Assembly (NCBI GenBank): GCA_964521255.1
Contig: CAZFRM010000001.1
Span: forward strand, 372,001 to 436,000
Direction of reading: 5' to 3'
Source of the DNA: ZC4RG29 sp964521255
Lineage (GTDB): Bacteria > Bacteroidota > Bacteroidia > Cytophagales > Cyclobacteriaceae
DNA length: 64,000 bases
Part shown: positions 42,884 to 50,374 of the stretch, piece by piece
Numbering within the stretch: position 1 is the first letter of the stretch
Layout of the letters: every line of letters begins with the position of its first letter
Position numbers and translations under genes: made by a program
The notes under the pieces: model-generated
Databases searched by the model: none
What the model was told of the DNA's origin: nothing
Seen by the model: the letters and a program-made list of their open reading frames with translations, nothing else

Positions 42884-43867
42884 TTATTTCAATACTTTAC
42901 CTTTCCCGACCAAATCTTTTATGATCATTTCTGCGTGAACCCGCGAATTTTCAATGAACCATTTATTGGTTTTCAATCCTCCACATACCACACCAGCCAG
43001 GTAAAGCCCGGGAACATTTGTTTCCATGGTAGTGTCATCATAAACCGGTGTGTGAAATTCATCATTATGAAAACGAATACCACATTGCTCCATAAATTCA
43101 AATGGCGGCTGATACCCAGTCATTGCAAGAACAAAGTCGTTTGGTAAAGTCCTTTCACCTTCTGGTGTTTTTATAATAACTTCTGAAGGCGTTATCCTAA
43201 TTACTTCTGAATTAAAGTATGCCTTGATGGAACCTTCTTTGATGCGATTTTCAATATCAGGTTTTACCCAATACTTTACACTTTCGCGTAAAGCAGGTTC
43301 CCGGATTACCATAGTTACTTCTGCATCTTTGCGAAAAGTTTCCAGGGCAACATCAACAGCAGAATTTGCAGCGCCAATGACTACAATCTTTTGCCTGTAG
43401 TAAGGATGTGGCTCATCATAATAATGCCTCACCTTTGGAAGGTCTTCACCCGGTACATTCAGAAGAAATGGCAGATCATAAAAACCCAATGCAAGGATCA
43501 CCGCCTTGCATTGATACTCACCATTCGTGGTGATGATTTTAAAATTGTTTTCACTTCTTATACTTTTTACTTCCTCGTATAAGTTAACATTCAATTCCCA
43601 GCTCGAGCAAACCCTTCGATAGTACTCCAACGCTTCAAATCGATTTGGTTTTGGTTGGTGAGATATAAATGGTACGCCTCCTATTTCAAGTCGCTCTGAC
43701 GTAGAGAAAAAAGTCATGTTAAGCGGATAATGATAGAGTGAATTTACAAGGCAACCCTTTTCAATAATTACATACTTTAGACCCGCTTTTTTCGCCTCAA
43801 TTGCACAAGCCAATCCGATAGGACCTGCTCCGATTATGATAAGATCAAAAGATTGAATTTGATTCAT
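42884..43867 (-). CDS. ypdA: YpdA-type bacillithiol disulfide reductase-like flavoprotein
   Basis: 327 residues. LIIIGAGPIGLACAIEAKKAG binds FAD and VVIGAANSAVDVALE binds NADPH. FSTSERLEIGGVPF, YYRRVCSSWELNV and ESVKYWVKPDIENR follow the YpdA pattern, and the end TNKWFIENSRVHAEMII is typical. There is no CxxC as in thioredoxin reductase. In Bacillota the enzyme keeps bacillithiol reduced; some Bacteroidota also use this thiol. The bsh genes are not in the window, so the role is inferred. Confidence 0.82.
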   Translation of the reverse strand: MNQIQSFDLIIIGAGPIGLACAIEAKKAGLKYVIIEKGCLVNSLYHYPLNMTFFSTSERLEIGGVPFISHQPKPNRFEALEYYRRVCSSWELNVNLYEEVKSIRSENNFKIITTNGEYQCKAVILALGFYDLPFLLNVPGEDLPKVRHYYDEPHPYYRQKIVVIGAANSAVDVALETFRKDAEVTMVIREPALRESVKYWVKPDIENRIKEGSIKAYFNSEVIRITPSEVIIKTPEGERTLPNDFVLAMTGYQPPFEFMEQCGIRFHNDEFHTPVYDDTTMETNVPGLYLAGVVCGGLKTNKWFIENSRVHAEMIIKDLVGKGKVLK

Positions 43868-43958
43868 TGTGCTACAAGATAATCACAACCACTTTTAATC
43901 CACCAATATCAAAGAGAACAATATTTCTTTCTTAACTTCAAATAAAATTAAACTCCGC

Positions 43959-44999
43959 ATGAAAAACCGGATTTGTACAGCGCTTCTGGTTAGTATCATT
44001 TCATTGACAGCACAGGCACAGAATCTTGCTGATCAGGCTAATAAATTTCTAAATACACTTACTCCCGAACTCAAGACAAAAGCACAATATCGATTTGATG
44101 ACAATGAACGTTTTAATTTCCATTTCGTTCCGCGTTCGAGGAATGGTGTTAGCATCCGAGATCTCAATCCCACGCAAAGGGATGCTGCATTTACTTTGCT
44201 GAAAGCTTCGCTCAGTGAACAGGGGTACAAAAAGGCAACATCAGTAATAGAACTCGAAAGTATTCTTCGGGAGGTTGAGGGCCGTAGTCCTTCGGATACT
44301 TATCGAGACCCCTTGAATTATTACTTTACAATTTTCGGTTCTCCCTCTCCTGCAAAACCCTGGGGCTGGCGGCTGGAAGGGCATCATGTTTCCCTAAATT
44401 TCTCTTCTGTAAATTCTTCTCTTGAATCTTCAACGCCTTCTTTTTTTGGTTCTAACCCTGCCATTGTGCCTCAGGGAAAAGAAAAAGGAAAACAAATTTT
44501 GAAACTGGAAACTGATCTTGGTTTTGCATTGGTGAATTCTCTCTCTGCAAGTCAATTAAGTAAAGCGCGGTTTTCCGAAAGCGCACCTTCTGAGATTATT
44601 ACTGGTAATGATCGTCACGCCAGGGAGCTTGAACCAAAGGGCATTCGCTATACGGAAATGAATGAAGATCAGAAAAAACAATTTCTTGAATTGCTGGATG
44701 TATACGTAAAAAATTATCAGTTAGGTTTTTCGTCCAAGTTGATGGCAAAAATCAAAAGGGCTGGAATTGAGAATCTATACTTTGCCTGGGCAGGTAGTTT
44801 AAAGCCTGGCGCAGGTCACTATTATCGCGTTCAAGGTCCCATGCTCCTCATCGAATATGATAACACGCAGACCAATGCTAATCATGTGCACACCATCGTT
44901 CGCGATCTTACCAATGATTTTGCTGAGGACATCCTGCGTGAACATTATGAAAAAGAACATACCCCTACCCCTACCCCTAAATCCCCTAAAGGGGACTAA
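43959..44999 (+). CDS. DUF3500 protein with repeat-encoded C-terminal tail
   Basis: 346 residues with a signal peptide ending SLTAQAQ. The body matches DUF3500: WGWRLEGHHVSLNF, SSVNSSLESSTPSFFGSNPA, and VQGPMLLIEYDNTQTNANHVHTIVRDLTNDFAEDILREHY. Its function is unknown. The natural end is probably near REHYEKEH. The last 12 residues, TPTPTPKSPKGD, and the stop codon are encoded by the left arm of the inverted repeat at 44961-45070. The tail is thus a likely late addition. Confidence 0.85.
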   Translation: MKNRICTALLVSIISLTAQAQNLADQANKFLNTLTPELKTKAQYRFDDNERFNFHFVPRSRNGVSIRDLNPTQRDAAFTLLKASLSEQGYKKATSVIELESILREVEGRSPSDTYRDPLNYYFTIFGSPSPAKPWGWRLEGHHVSLNFSSVNSSLESSTPSFFGSNPAIVPQGKEKGKQILKLETDLGFALVNSLSASQLSKARFSESAPSEIITGNDRHARELEPKGIRYTEMNEDQKKQFLELLDVYVKNYQLGFSSKLMAKIKRAGIENLYFAWAGSLKPGAGHYYRVQGPMLLIEYDNTQTNANHVHTIVRDLTNDFAEDILREHYEKEHTPTPTPKSPKGD

Positions 45000-45070
45000 A
45001 CGATGCTAATACGTTAGTGCTTACATCAGTCCCCTTTAGGGGATTTAGGGGTAGGGGTAGGGGTAGGGGT
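44961..45070. repeat. 37-bp perfect inverted repeat with GGGGTA array
   Basis: Left arm 44961-44997 and right arm 45028-45064 are exact reverse complements, with a 30-base loop. Each arm contains the palindrome CCCCTAAAGGGG/CCCCTTTAGGGG and a run of GGGGTA units. On the plus strand 45048-45069 is four G-tetrads with TA spacers, able to form a G-quadruplex. The arms encode the ends of both convergent genes. Confidence 0.9.
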
Positions 45071-45659
45071 GATCCAATAGCCACCCCGTCATACTCAATC
45101 TTTCTCTTGTTGCAGGTAAAACTTCATGTTCAATCTGATCGCTTCGGAAGCAAACCAGTTTTCCGGACGTAGGCAGAACATCCACTTCATCAGTTGGAAG
45201 ATACATTCTCAGTTGGCCGCCGTGCTCATCTTTCCAATGCTCGTTTAAGTAGCATATCACAGAAAGTTTCCGATGATCATCTTTTTTGAATTGATCAAGA
45301 TGACGTTTGTAGAAACTTCCGATAGGATAGATGGTCATATGAACTTCATAATCTTTTAAGCTCAGGAAAAGACTATAGTTAAGATATTGAATCAGATCGT
45401 TTAGCCGTTGTAAATAAACCTGAACAGATGACGTTGCCGTGTTCTTGTCGATCCAATGAATATAATCACCACGGATTGCTTCGTTGATTTGCTTATTCTG
45501 ATGCTGGCCTATTCCTGCTTTTCTAAATGATTCGCCATTATTAATGAATTTATTTTCCCGGATAATGGCGTTTACTTCATCCTGGCTTAAAAATTGGTCG
45601 ACCACTGCGTATGCCTGTTCTGCTAATCCATCAGCAATGGATTCGAAAAGTTGGTTCAT
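45045..45659 (-). CDS. 2-oxoglutarate/Fe(II) oxygenase, prolyl-hydroxylase-like
   Basis: 204 residues with the double-stranded beta-helix iron site. KRHLDQF gives His and Asp, QIEHEVLPATRERLSMTGW gives the distal His and the 2-oxoglutarate Arg, and CYLNEHWKDEHGGQLRMY lies between. Relatives hydroxylate proline or other residues in proteins. The last residues, PYPYPYP, are read from the GGGGTA array of the inverted repeat at 44961-45070, so the C-terminus has been extended or replaced. The substrate is unknown. Confidence 0.85.
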   Translation of the reverse strand: MNQLFESIADGLAEQAYAVVDQFLSQDEVNAIIRENKFINNGESFRKAGIGQHQNKQINEAIRGDYIHWIDKNTATSSVQVYLQRLNDLIQYLNYSLFLSLKDYEVHMTIYPIGSFYKRHLDQFKKDDHRKLSVICYLNEHWKDEHGGQLRMYLPTDEVDVLPTSGKLVCFRSDQIEHEVLPATRERLSMTGWLLDHPYPYPYP

Positions 45660-45698
45660 GACATAAAGTTAAAGGGATTATTTATATACTTGAGGATG

Positions 45699-46211
45699 AT
45701 GAAAGGTATTGGTTCACGGTTCACGGTTCACAGTTTACAATCGAAAAGGAATAATAGTCATTGGCCAACGGTCATTTGTGGGATATGTTTGTCAGTTTTG
45801 TTAATGATGCAGTCTTGTCTGCCAAAGGAACAAATCGTATTGCGTCAGATAAAAGATGTGGTAGTAGACGCTTCTTCCGAACCTAAACTAAACGCAGAAG
45901 CAATCTTTTTCAATCCCAATAAAATGAAAATGAAGCTGAAGAAAATCAAGGTGGATGTTTTCGTAAACGGGAAAAAATCTGCAGAAGTTGATCAGGATCT
46001 TAAAACAATAATTCCTGCACAGGGTGAATTTTCAATCCCTCTGGAAGTAAAACTCAATTTGAAAGAAATGGGATTCCTGGATACAATTTTTGGTATGCTC
46101 GGCGGCAAAACTTTTGATATTCAATACAAAGGGTACTTAAAACTCAATTACCAGGGCGTTCCGGTTCGTGTGCCTGTGGACTACAAAGATAAAGTAAAGA
46201 TCAGGATCTGA
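45699..46211 (+). CDS. LEA type 2-like lipoprotein
   Basis: About 170 residues if started at the ATG at 45699 (45696 is also possible). The hydrophobic VICGICLSVLLMMQSC ends in a lipobox. The mature part NPNKMKMKLKKIKVDVFVNGKKSAEVDQ and QGEFSIPLEVKLNLKEMG is the LEA14/WHy-like beta-sandwich found in water-stress proteins. The stretch before the signal (codons 4-21) comes from GGTTCAC repeats and is likely not original, so the true start is uncertain. Envelope-anchored, function unknown. Confidence 0.75.
   Translation: MKGIGSRFTVHSLQSKRNNSHWPTVICGICLSVLLMMQSCLPKEQIVLRQIKDVVVDASSEPKLNAEAIFFNPNKMKMKLKKIKVDVFVNGKKSAEVDQDLKTIIPAQGEFSIPLEVKLNLKEMGFLDTIFGMLGGKTFDIQYKGYLKLNYQGVPVRVPVDYKDKVKIRI
45711..45731 (+). 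repeat. three tandem GGTTCAC units
   Basis: GGTTCAC occurs three times in a row, followed by AGTTTACAATCG and later GTCATTGGCCAACGGTCATTTG. These are simple-motif strings usually seen between genes. Here they lie in the 5' part of the LEA-lipoprotein reading frame. Confidence 0.75.
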
Positions 46212-46469
46212 TTAGAATTGCAAAATCAATCTATCTCCCAGTGGAGCCTAGAGTGTTCCCATACCAAAAAGTCCGGTAAACATGCCGGTAAGTATGGCTA
46301 CTGCGATGCCCAGTATCAGAAGAATCAGCCTACGTATTGAAATTGTTGCCATATGCCCTTATTGACACCTAAGGTATAGGCGAGGTTGTATGAGGCAAAA
46401 AAAATATTTCTGATTTGATCAATCATTTAACTGAAGTGTGATAAAAAGGCCTTGATCCGATTTATAAAA
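46212..46469. other. gap between the LEA lipoprotein and NTF2-like genes
   Basis: About 258 bases. It holds a possible 34-residue membrane ORF on the minus strand (46248-46352) and otherwise AT-rich DNA. No perfect TAnnTTTG box or strong terminator was found. Confidence 0.5.
46248..46352 (-). CDS. possible 34-residue membrane peptide
   Basis: An ATG frame starting MATISIRRLILLILGIAVAI, then LTGMFTGLFGMGTL. It is two arginines followed by a continuous hydrophobic stretch of over 20 residues with small glycine-spaced residues, like a single transmembrane helix. It is too short for routine gene calling, and no promoter is visible. Small single-helix proteins are real in many bacteria, but chance cannot be excluded. 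Confidence 0.4.
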   Translation of the reverse strand: MATISIRRLILLILGIAVAILTGMFTGLFGMGTL

Positions 46470-47030
46470 ATGAAATTACTCCCCGTTTACAGGGATCAAA
46501 AACTTTGCTTAGATTCAATTATAAAAAACATTCCTCGCGTGACCAACAATATTCCGACCGTAAATAAATTTTACAGTTCATTTCAGAACAATTTTTTCCA
46601 GGGCATGCAAGATTGCTATCATGATAAAATAAAATTTACAGATGAAGTTTTTCCTTTGCTTAAGGGTAAACAAGCTAAGGCAATGTGGCACATGCTTATT
46701 GCAGGCGCAAAAGATGCAGACCTGAAAATTACATACAGCAATGTTAAAACAGAAGGTGAGTGTATTGAGTGTGATTGGGAAGCTCATTATAAGTTTTCAT
46801 TAACCGGAAGGCATGTACATAATAAAATTCATGCGTCATTCTGGTTTAAAGATGATCGCATTATAAAGCACGTTGACCGTTTTGATTTTTATCGATGGTC
46901 TCGGATGGCTTTTGGTTTTAAGGGAATGCTCTTAGGATGGACTTCATTCTTCAGAAAAAAAGTTCAACAGAATGTGGAGCACCGTCTTCAAAAGTTTATT
47001 CGTAATCATCCGGAATATTTGGAAGATTAA
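46470..47030 (+). CDS. NTF2-like (SnoaL-type) fold protein
   Basis: 186 residues from the ATG at 46470; an earlier TTG is less likely. A start-helix NIPTVNKFYSSFQ, DCYHDKIKFTDEVFPLLKGKQAKAMWHMLI, the strand CDWEAHYKFSLTGRHVHN and SFWFKDDRIIKHVDRFDFYRWSRMAFGFKGMLLGW follow the nuclear-transport-factor-2 like family. The pocket may bind a small hydrophobic ligand; members include isomerases and cyclases. No active site can be assigned. Confidence 0.75.
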   Translation: MKLLPVYRDQKLCLDSIIKNIPRVTNNIPTVNKFYSSFQNNFFQGMQDCYHDKIKFTDEVFPLLKGKQAKAMWHMLIAGAKDADLKITYSNVKTEGECIECDWEAHYKFSLTGRHVHNKIHASFWFKDDRIIKHVDRFDFYRWSRMAFGFKGMLLGWTSFFRKKVQQNVEHRLQKFIRNHPEYLED

Positions 47031-47084
47031 CAGATCAAGGGTTTTGAATCCAGTTTTTGAGAACAGACGTTGAAAACAAAAGAT

Positions 47085-47092
47085 TATATTTG
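47085..47092 (+). promoter_or_regulatory. -7 promoter box (TATATTTG) of the 47111-47784 pair
   Basis: A perfect TAnnTTTG match ending 18 bases before the ATG at 47111. TTG triplets lie 12 and 25 bases upstream, outside the usual spacing. It supports the start at 47111 over the longer frame. Confidence 0.6.
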
Positions 47093-47110
47093 CTTAATCT
47101 TGATTATCTC

Positions 47111-47311
47111 ATGCCGAAAAAAAATAAAGTTGTTGTGCGAAAGATGTCTCCGGAAGAAGAGCAAAGGAGTAAGGATGAAGAATTTCTGAAATTAAAGCCT
47201 GCCGAGCGATTACGTATTCATGAACAACTTCGAAAAAAAATCTGGGGAGACAAATACAATAAACTTAAATTAAAAGGACTTAAGGTTTACAAAAGACCTG
47301 TAACGGAATGA
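47111..47311 (+). CDS. small basic protein, partner of the nucleotidyltransferase
   Basis: 66 residues from the ATG at 47111, just behind a -7 box. MPKKNKVVVRKMSPEEEQ, then a charged helix KPAERLRIHEQLRKKIWG and a lysine-rich end. It has no cysteine or membrane segment and I do not recognise a family. Its stop TGA overlaps the ATG of the next gene (ATGA), so the two are translationally coupled. The size and gene order resemble antitoxin-toxin or regulator-enzyme pairs; this is inference. Confidence 0.75.
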   Translation: MPKKNKVVVRKMSPEEEQRSKDEEFLKLKPAERLRIHEQLRKKIWGDKYNKLKLKGLKVYKRPVTE

Positions 47312-47784
47312 GTTTCTTTAGCAAAGCACATGAGAGATTGCTTCGAAAGTTTATTCGCAACGATGTAGATTTCGTGTTGATTGGTGGACACGCTGCAGTT
47401 TTTTACGGTGTTCGAAGAACCACCTCAGATATGGATATTCTTATAAGGCCTACTATAGAAAATGGAAGGCGGATATTGAAGGCATTTCAAGATCTGAAAT
47501 TATCCATCGATGGAATTGACGAAAAAGATTTTACAATAGAACAGGTTTTTACATTTGGGATGGAGCCGGAGGCTGTTGATATCATTACCTTTTCAAAAGG
47601 TGTTTCAATAGAGGACATCTTTAACAATTCTATCGTTAAAAAACTCGATGATTTAAAAATCAGAATCATTGATATTCGAGACCTTCTCAAGAATAAAGAA
47701 AACCTCAACCGTTCCACTGAAAAAAATCTTGTTGATCAGCAAGATATTTTAGCCTTAAGGAGAATTCTTAAAGGAAAAGAATAA
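47308..47784 (+). CDS. MNT/AbiEii-type nucleotidyltransferase
   Basis: 158 residues. The polymerase-beta-like active site is visible: GGHAAVFYGVRRTTSDMDILI near residues 25-45, with the GG loop and the D-x-D metal pair. A third acidic residue follows in AVDIITFS (about residue 90). C-terminal helices end KNLVDQQDILALRRIL. Such proteins adenylylate partners or RNA in MNT-HEPN, AbiEii and related toxin-antitoxin systems. Here no HEPN gene is present. It overlaps the small basic gene by four bases. The activity is very plausible, the role open. Confidence 0.82.
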   Translation: MSFFSKAHERLLRKFIRNDVDFVLIGGHAAVFYGVRRTTSDMDILIRPTIENGRRILKAFQDLKLSIDGIDEKDFTIEQVFTFGMEPEAVDIITFSKGVSIEDIFNNSIVKKLDDLKIRIIDIRDLLKNKENLNRSTEKNLVDQQDILALRRILKGKE

Positions 47785-47790
47785 ATACTT

Positions 47791-48984
47791 TTATTTATCC
47801 AATACCTTCTCAACAATCTTCCCCGACTTCTTATTTTTCAGAATAACTTTCTTCGCGCCGTAATGCGTTACTTCTTCCTTAATCAGGTAGTGATCATCAT
47901 CAAAAGATTGAAGGTGGCTGTCTTTTGATACACCGGTTTTCCCACGCCAGACATCAAGCTTCACGGGCTCCCATAGTTTTGTCTTTGCTGATTTATATGC
48001 GGCATCAAGAACAGCATTTACAATGTAGCCGTCATAGAATGTTTCTCGTGGCTGTTCGCCTTTTTCCATGGAATTAAACATATCCATGAACATGTGATTG
48101 TATCCCAGTTCATTTAATTCATCACCAACAGGAAACAACCAACCTGTATTACTCTCCGCTTTTTCAGCAACATAGTCTGCTCCTTTTCCTGTAGTAAACA
48201 TTTCAAATCCTGTGCGAAGAAAATTATTTATCCAGATAGTTCCTTCAGACCCCATCACTTCATCACGCAAATCAAGTCCACCGCGAAATGCCCAACTTAC
48301 TTCAAACTGTGCTATAGCGCCATTCTCATACTTCACTAATCCAATGGCATGATCTTCTGCATCAATAGGTTTTACCTGTGTATCCGCCCAGCACATTACT
48401 TCTATTGGCCTGATGTCTTTACCGATGTAGCTACGCGTAATTTCCACGCAATGACATCCAAGGTCAAGAATACATCCACCGCCTGCTTGTTCAATATCCC
48501 AAAACCAATCACTGTGAGGGCCGGGGTGCGTCTCACGTGACTTAGCCCAGAGAATTCTTCCCAACGCACCGTTCTTAACACTTTCGAGTGCTTTTAAAAA
48601 TTTAGGAGCATAAACCAAGTCTTCAAGATATCCATTGAAGATGCCCGCTTTTTCAACGGCCTCTAACATGCGCTTTGCTTCCGTAGCATTTCGTCCTAAT
48701 GGCTTGGTGGTGATTACTGCTTTTTTATGTTTGCAACAAAGCATCACTGCTTCTTCGTGCAAGTTGTTGGGTAATGAAATGCAAACCACTTCAACTTCAG
48801 GACGATTAATTGCCTCTTCCATATTTGTGGTGGTAAATGGAACGTTGTAATCTTTTGCAAATTTCTTTGTACTTTCTTCTCGCCGTGAGTAGATGGTAAC
48901 AATTTTGTCTTTGCTTCTGTATCCCTGGAGAGAATCAGCATAAAATCTTCCAATAAAACCGGATCCCAACATCGCGATATTCAT
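47791..48984 (-). CDS. Gfo/Idh/MocA-family oxidoreductase
   Basis: 397 residues. MLGSGFIGRFYADSL binds NAD(P). CISLPNNLHEEAVMLCCKHKKAVITTKPLG carries the family's Lys-Pro motif (TKP in place of EKP). The substrate domain contains YLEDLVYAPKF and GGGCILDLGCHCVEITRSYIG with a conserved His. It probably oxidises a sugar or inositol derivative. The transporter gene lies 43 bases upstream and is codirectional, so the pair may import and oxidise one compound. Confidence 0.86.
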   Translation of the reverse strand: MNIAMLGSGFIGRFYADSLQGYRSKDKIVTIYSRREESTKKFAKDYNVPFTTTNMEEAINRPEVEVVCISLPNNLHEEAVMLCCKHKKAVITTKPLGRNATEAKRMLEAVEKAGIFNGYLEDLVYAPKFLKALESVKNGALGRILWAKSRETHPGPHSDWFWDIEQAGGGCILDLGCHCVEITRSYIGKDIRPIEVMCWADTQVKPIDAEDHAIGLVKYENGAIAQFEVSWAFRGGLDLRDEVMGSEGTIWINNFLRTGFEMFTTGKGADYVAEKAESNTGWLFPVGDELNELGYNHMFMDMFNSMEKGEQPRETFYDGYIVNAVLDAAYKSAKTKLWEPVKLDVWRGKTGVSKDSHLQSFDDDHYLIKEEVTHYGAKKVILKNKKSGKIVEKVLDK

Positions 48985-49027
48985 AGTATATATTTTTAGT
49001 TAAATGAATCAAAATAAAATTTATAGC

Positions 49028-50260
49028 CTAAGCACTTCGAACAGTCTTTGTATTATCCCGGAAGAATAATACAAATAAGAGAAGTACTACAGTAGCTATT
49101 GCAGCAGGCACAAGCCATACGTTAGTCCAATTGGTAACTACCGGATCGCCGGATGAATAAGCATCTTTTACAATCCCTGAAATTTTTGAGCCGATAAACA
49201 TTCCAATCCCATAAGTAGCAAGAGAGATCAAACCTTGTGCTTGCGATTTAATTCTATCACCTGCTTTTAAGTCGGTATAAATCTGACCGGTAACAAAAAA
49301 GAAATCGAAGCATACACCGTGTAATAAAATGGCAGCAAATAACATCCATGCAGAAGTATCGGCAGTTCCATAACCAAAAAATAAGAATCTTATGATCCAC
49401 GCTACAAGAGCGATGACCAGAATTTTCTTTACGCCAAATTTTTGAAAAGCAAAGGGAAGGAGGATCATGAAAATTACTTCTGAAGCCTGTCCGAGTGACA
49501 TCTTGTTTTCAATGTTAAATCCCCCGGGATCTACATTGGGAAAGGCTTTTATATAAGCATCGGTTAATGATGGATTAGCCCAGGCATAATAAAAGGAAAG
49601 CGGAATACAAATGAGAATGGATGATATAAAAAATATGGTGAACGAACGATCCTTAAATAATACGAATGCGTCTTTGCCTATTATCTGTGCAAAACTTGTC
49701 TTCCCTGTTGCAGTCGGAGGAGTGCTTGGCAGGAAGAAAGCAAAAACTCCAAGGAAAGCAGCCGACAGCATAGCAATCTGAAAAATGGTGACCTTGTCGC
49801 CCACAGCCATGAAGCCAATGATGTTAGTAACAACAATCCACGAAATTGTGCCAAACACACGAATAGCAGGAAATTCCTTTTCAGGATTAGTCATCTGCTG
49901 CATTGAAATGGAATTAGTAAGCGCAATGGTGGGTGTAAAGGTTAAGCAGTACAGCAACATTATCCAAAAGAACGTAGAAGGGTTTTGAACCTTCGTAAGC
50001 GCAAAAAGCAATGCTGCACCAAGTAGATTAAGTACACCCAAAACTTTTTGTGCAGCAAAATAACGATCTGCCAACATTCCAATAAAGAATGGTGCAGCAA
50101 TCATAGCAATGGAAAATGCTGCATATGCATTACCGACCTGATCGCCCGTTGCATGTAACTGGTTTGTGAGGTACTTACTCATTTGACCGTACCAGGCCCC
50201 CCATACGAAGAACTGTAGAAACATCATAAGGGAAAGCTGAACGCGAATAAGGGGTTTCAT
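49028..50260 (-). CDS. MFS transporter, nucleoside/H+ symporter type
   Basis: 410 residues from the ATG at 50260, with about twelve hydrophobic helices. IRVQLSLMMFLQFFVWGAWYGQM and the AIRVFGTISWIVVTNIIGF segment are typical of the NupG/XapB-like family found in Bacteroidota, where the members may carry nucleosides or sugars. It sits in the inner membrane. It is followed by the Gfo/Idh/MocA oxidoreductase and likely shares its transcript. The substrate is not readable. Confidence 0.83.
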   Translation of the reverse strand: MKPLIRVQLSLMMFLQFFVWGAWYGQMSKYLTNQLHATGDQVGNAYAAFSIAMIAAPFFIGMLADRYFAAQKVLGVLNLLGAALLFALTKVQNPSTFFWIMLLYCLTFTPTIALTNSISMQQMTNPEKEFPAIRVFGTISWIVVTNIIGFMAVGDKVTIFQIAMLSAAFLGVFAFFLPSTPPTATGKTSFAQIIGKDAFVLFKDRSFTIFFISSILICIPLSFYYAWANPSLTDAYIKAFPNVDPGGFNIENKMSLGQASEVIFMILLPFAFQKFGVKKILVIALVAWIIRFLFFGYGTADTSAWMLFAAILLHGVCFDFFFVTGQIYTDLKAGDRIKSQAQGLISLATYGIGMFIGSKISGIVKDAYSSGDPVVTNWTNVWLVPAAIATVVLLLFVLFFRDNTKTVRSA

Positions 50261-50374
50261 AAGGCGAAGATCAGGTGTCAATAACTAAAGAAATATACAG
50301 GGATGCCTTGTATGAATGAAAACCTCTGATGTAAAAATTTTTTGATGGACTTCTGTGTTAATCACACACCCTTA

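Noticed and set aside
45048..45069. GGGGTA array as a CRISPR or telomere
   Set aside because: Units are 6 bases without spacers, on a circular-type chromosome region; it is part of an inverted repeat.
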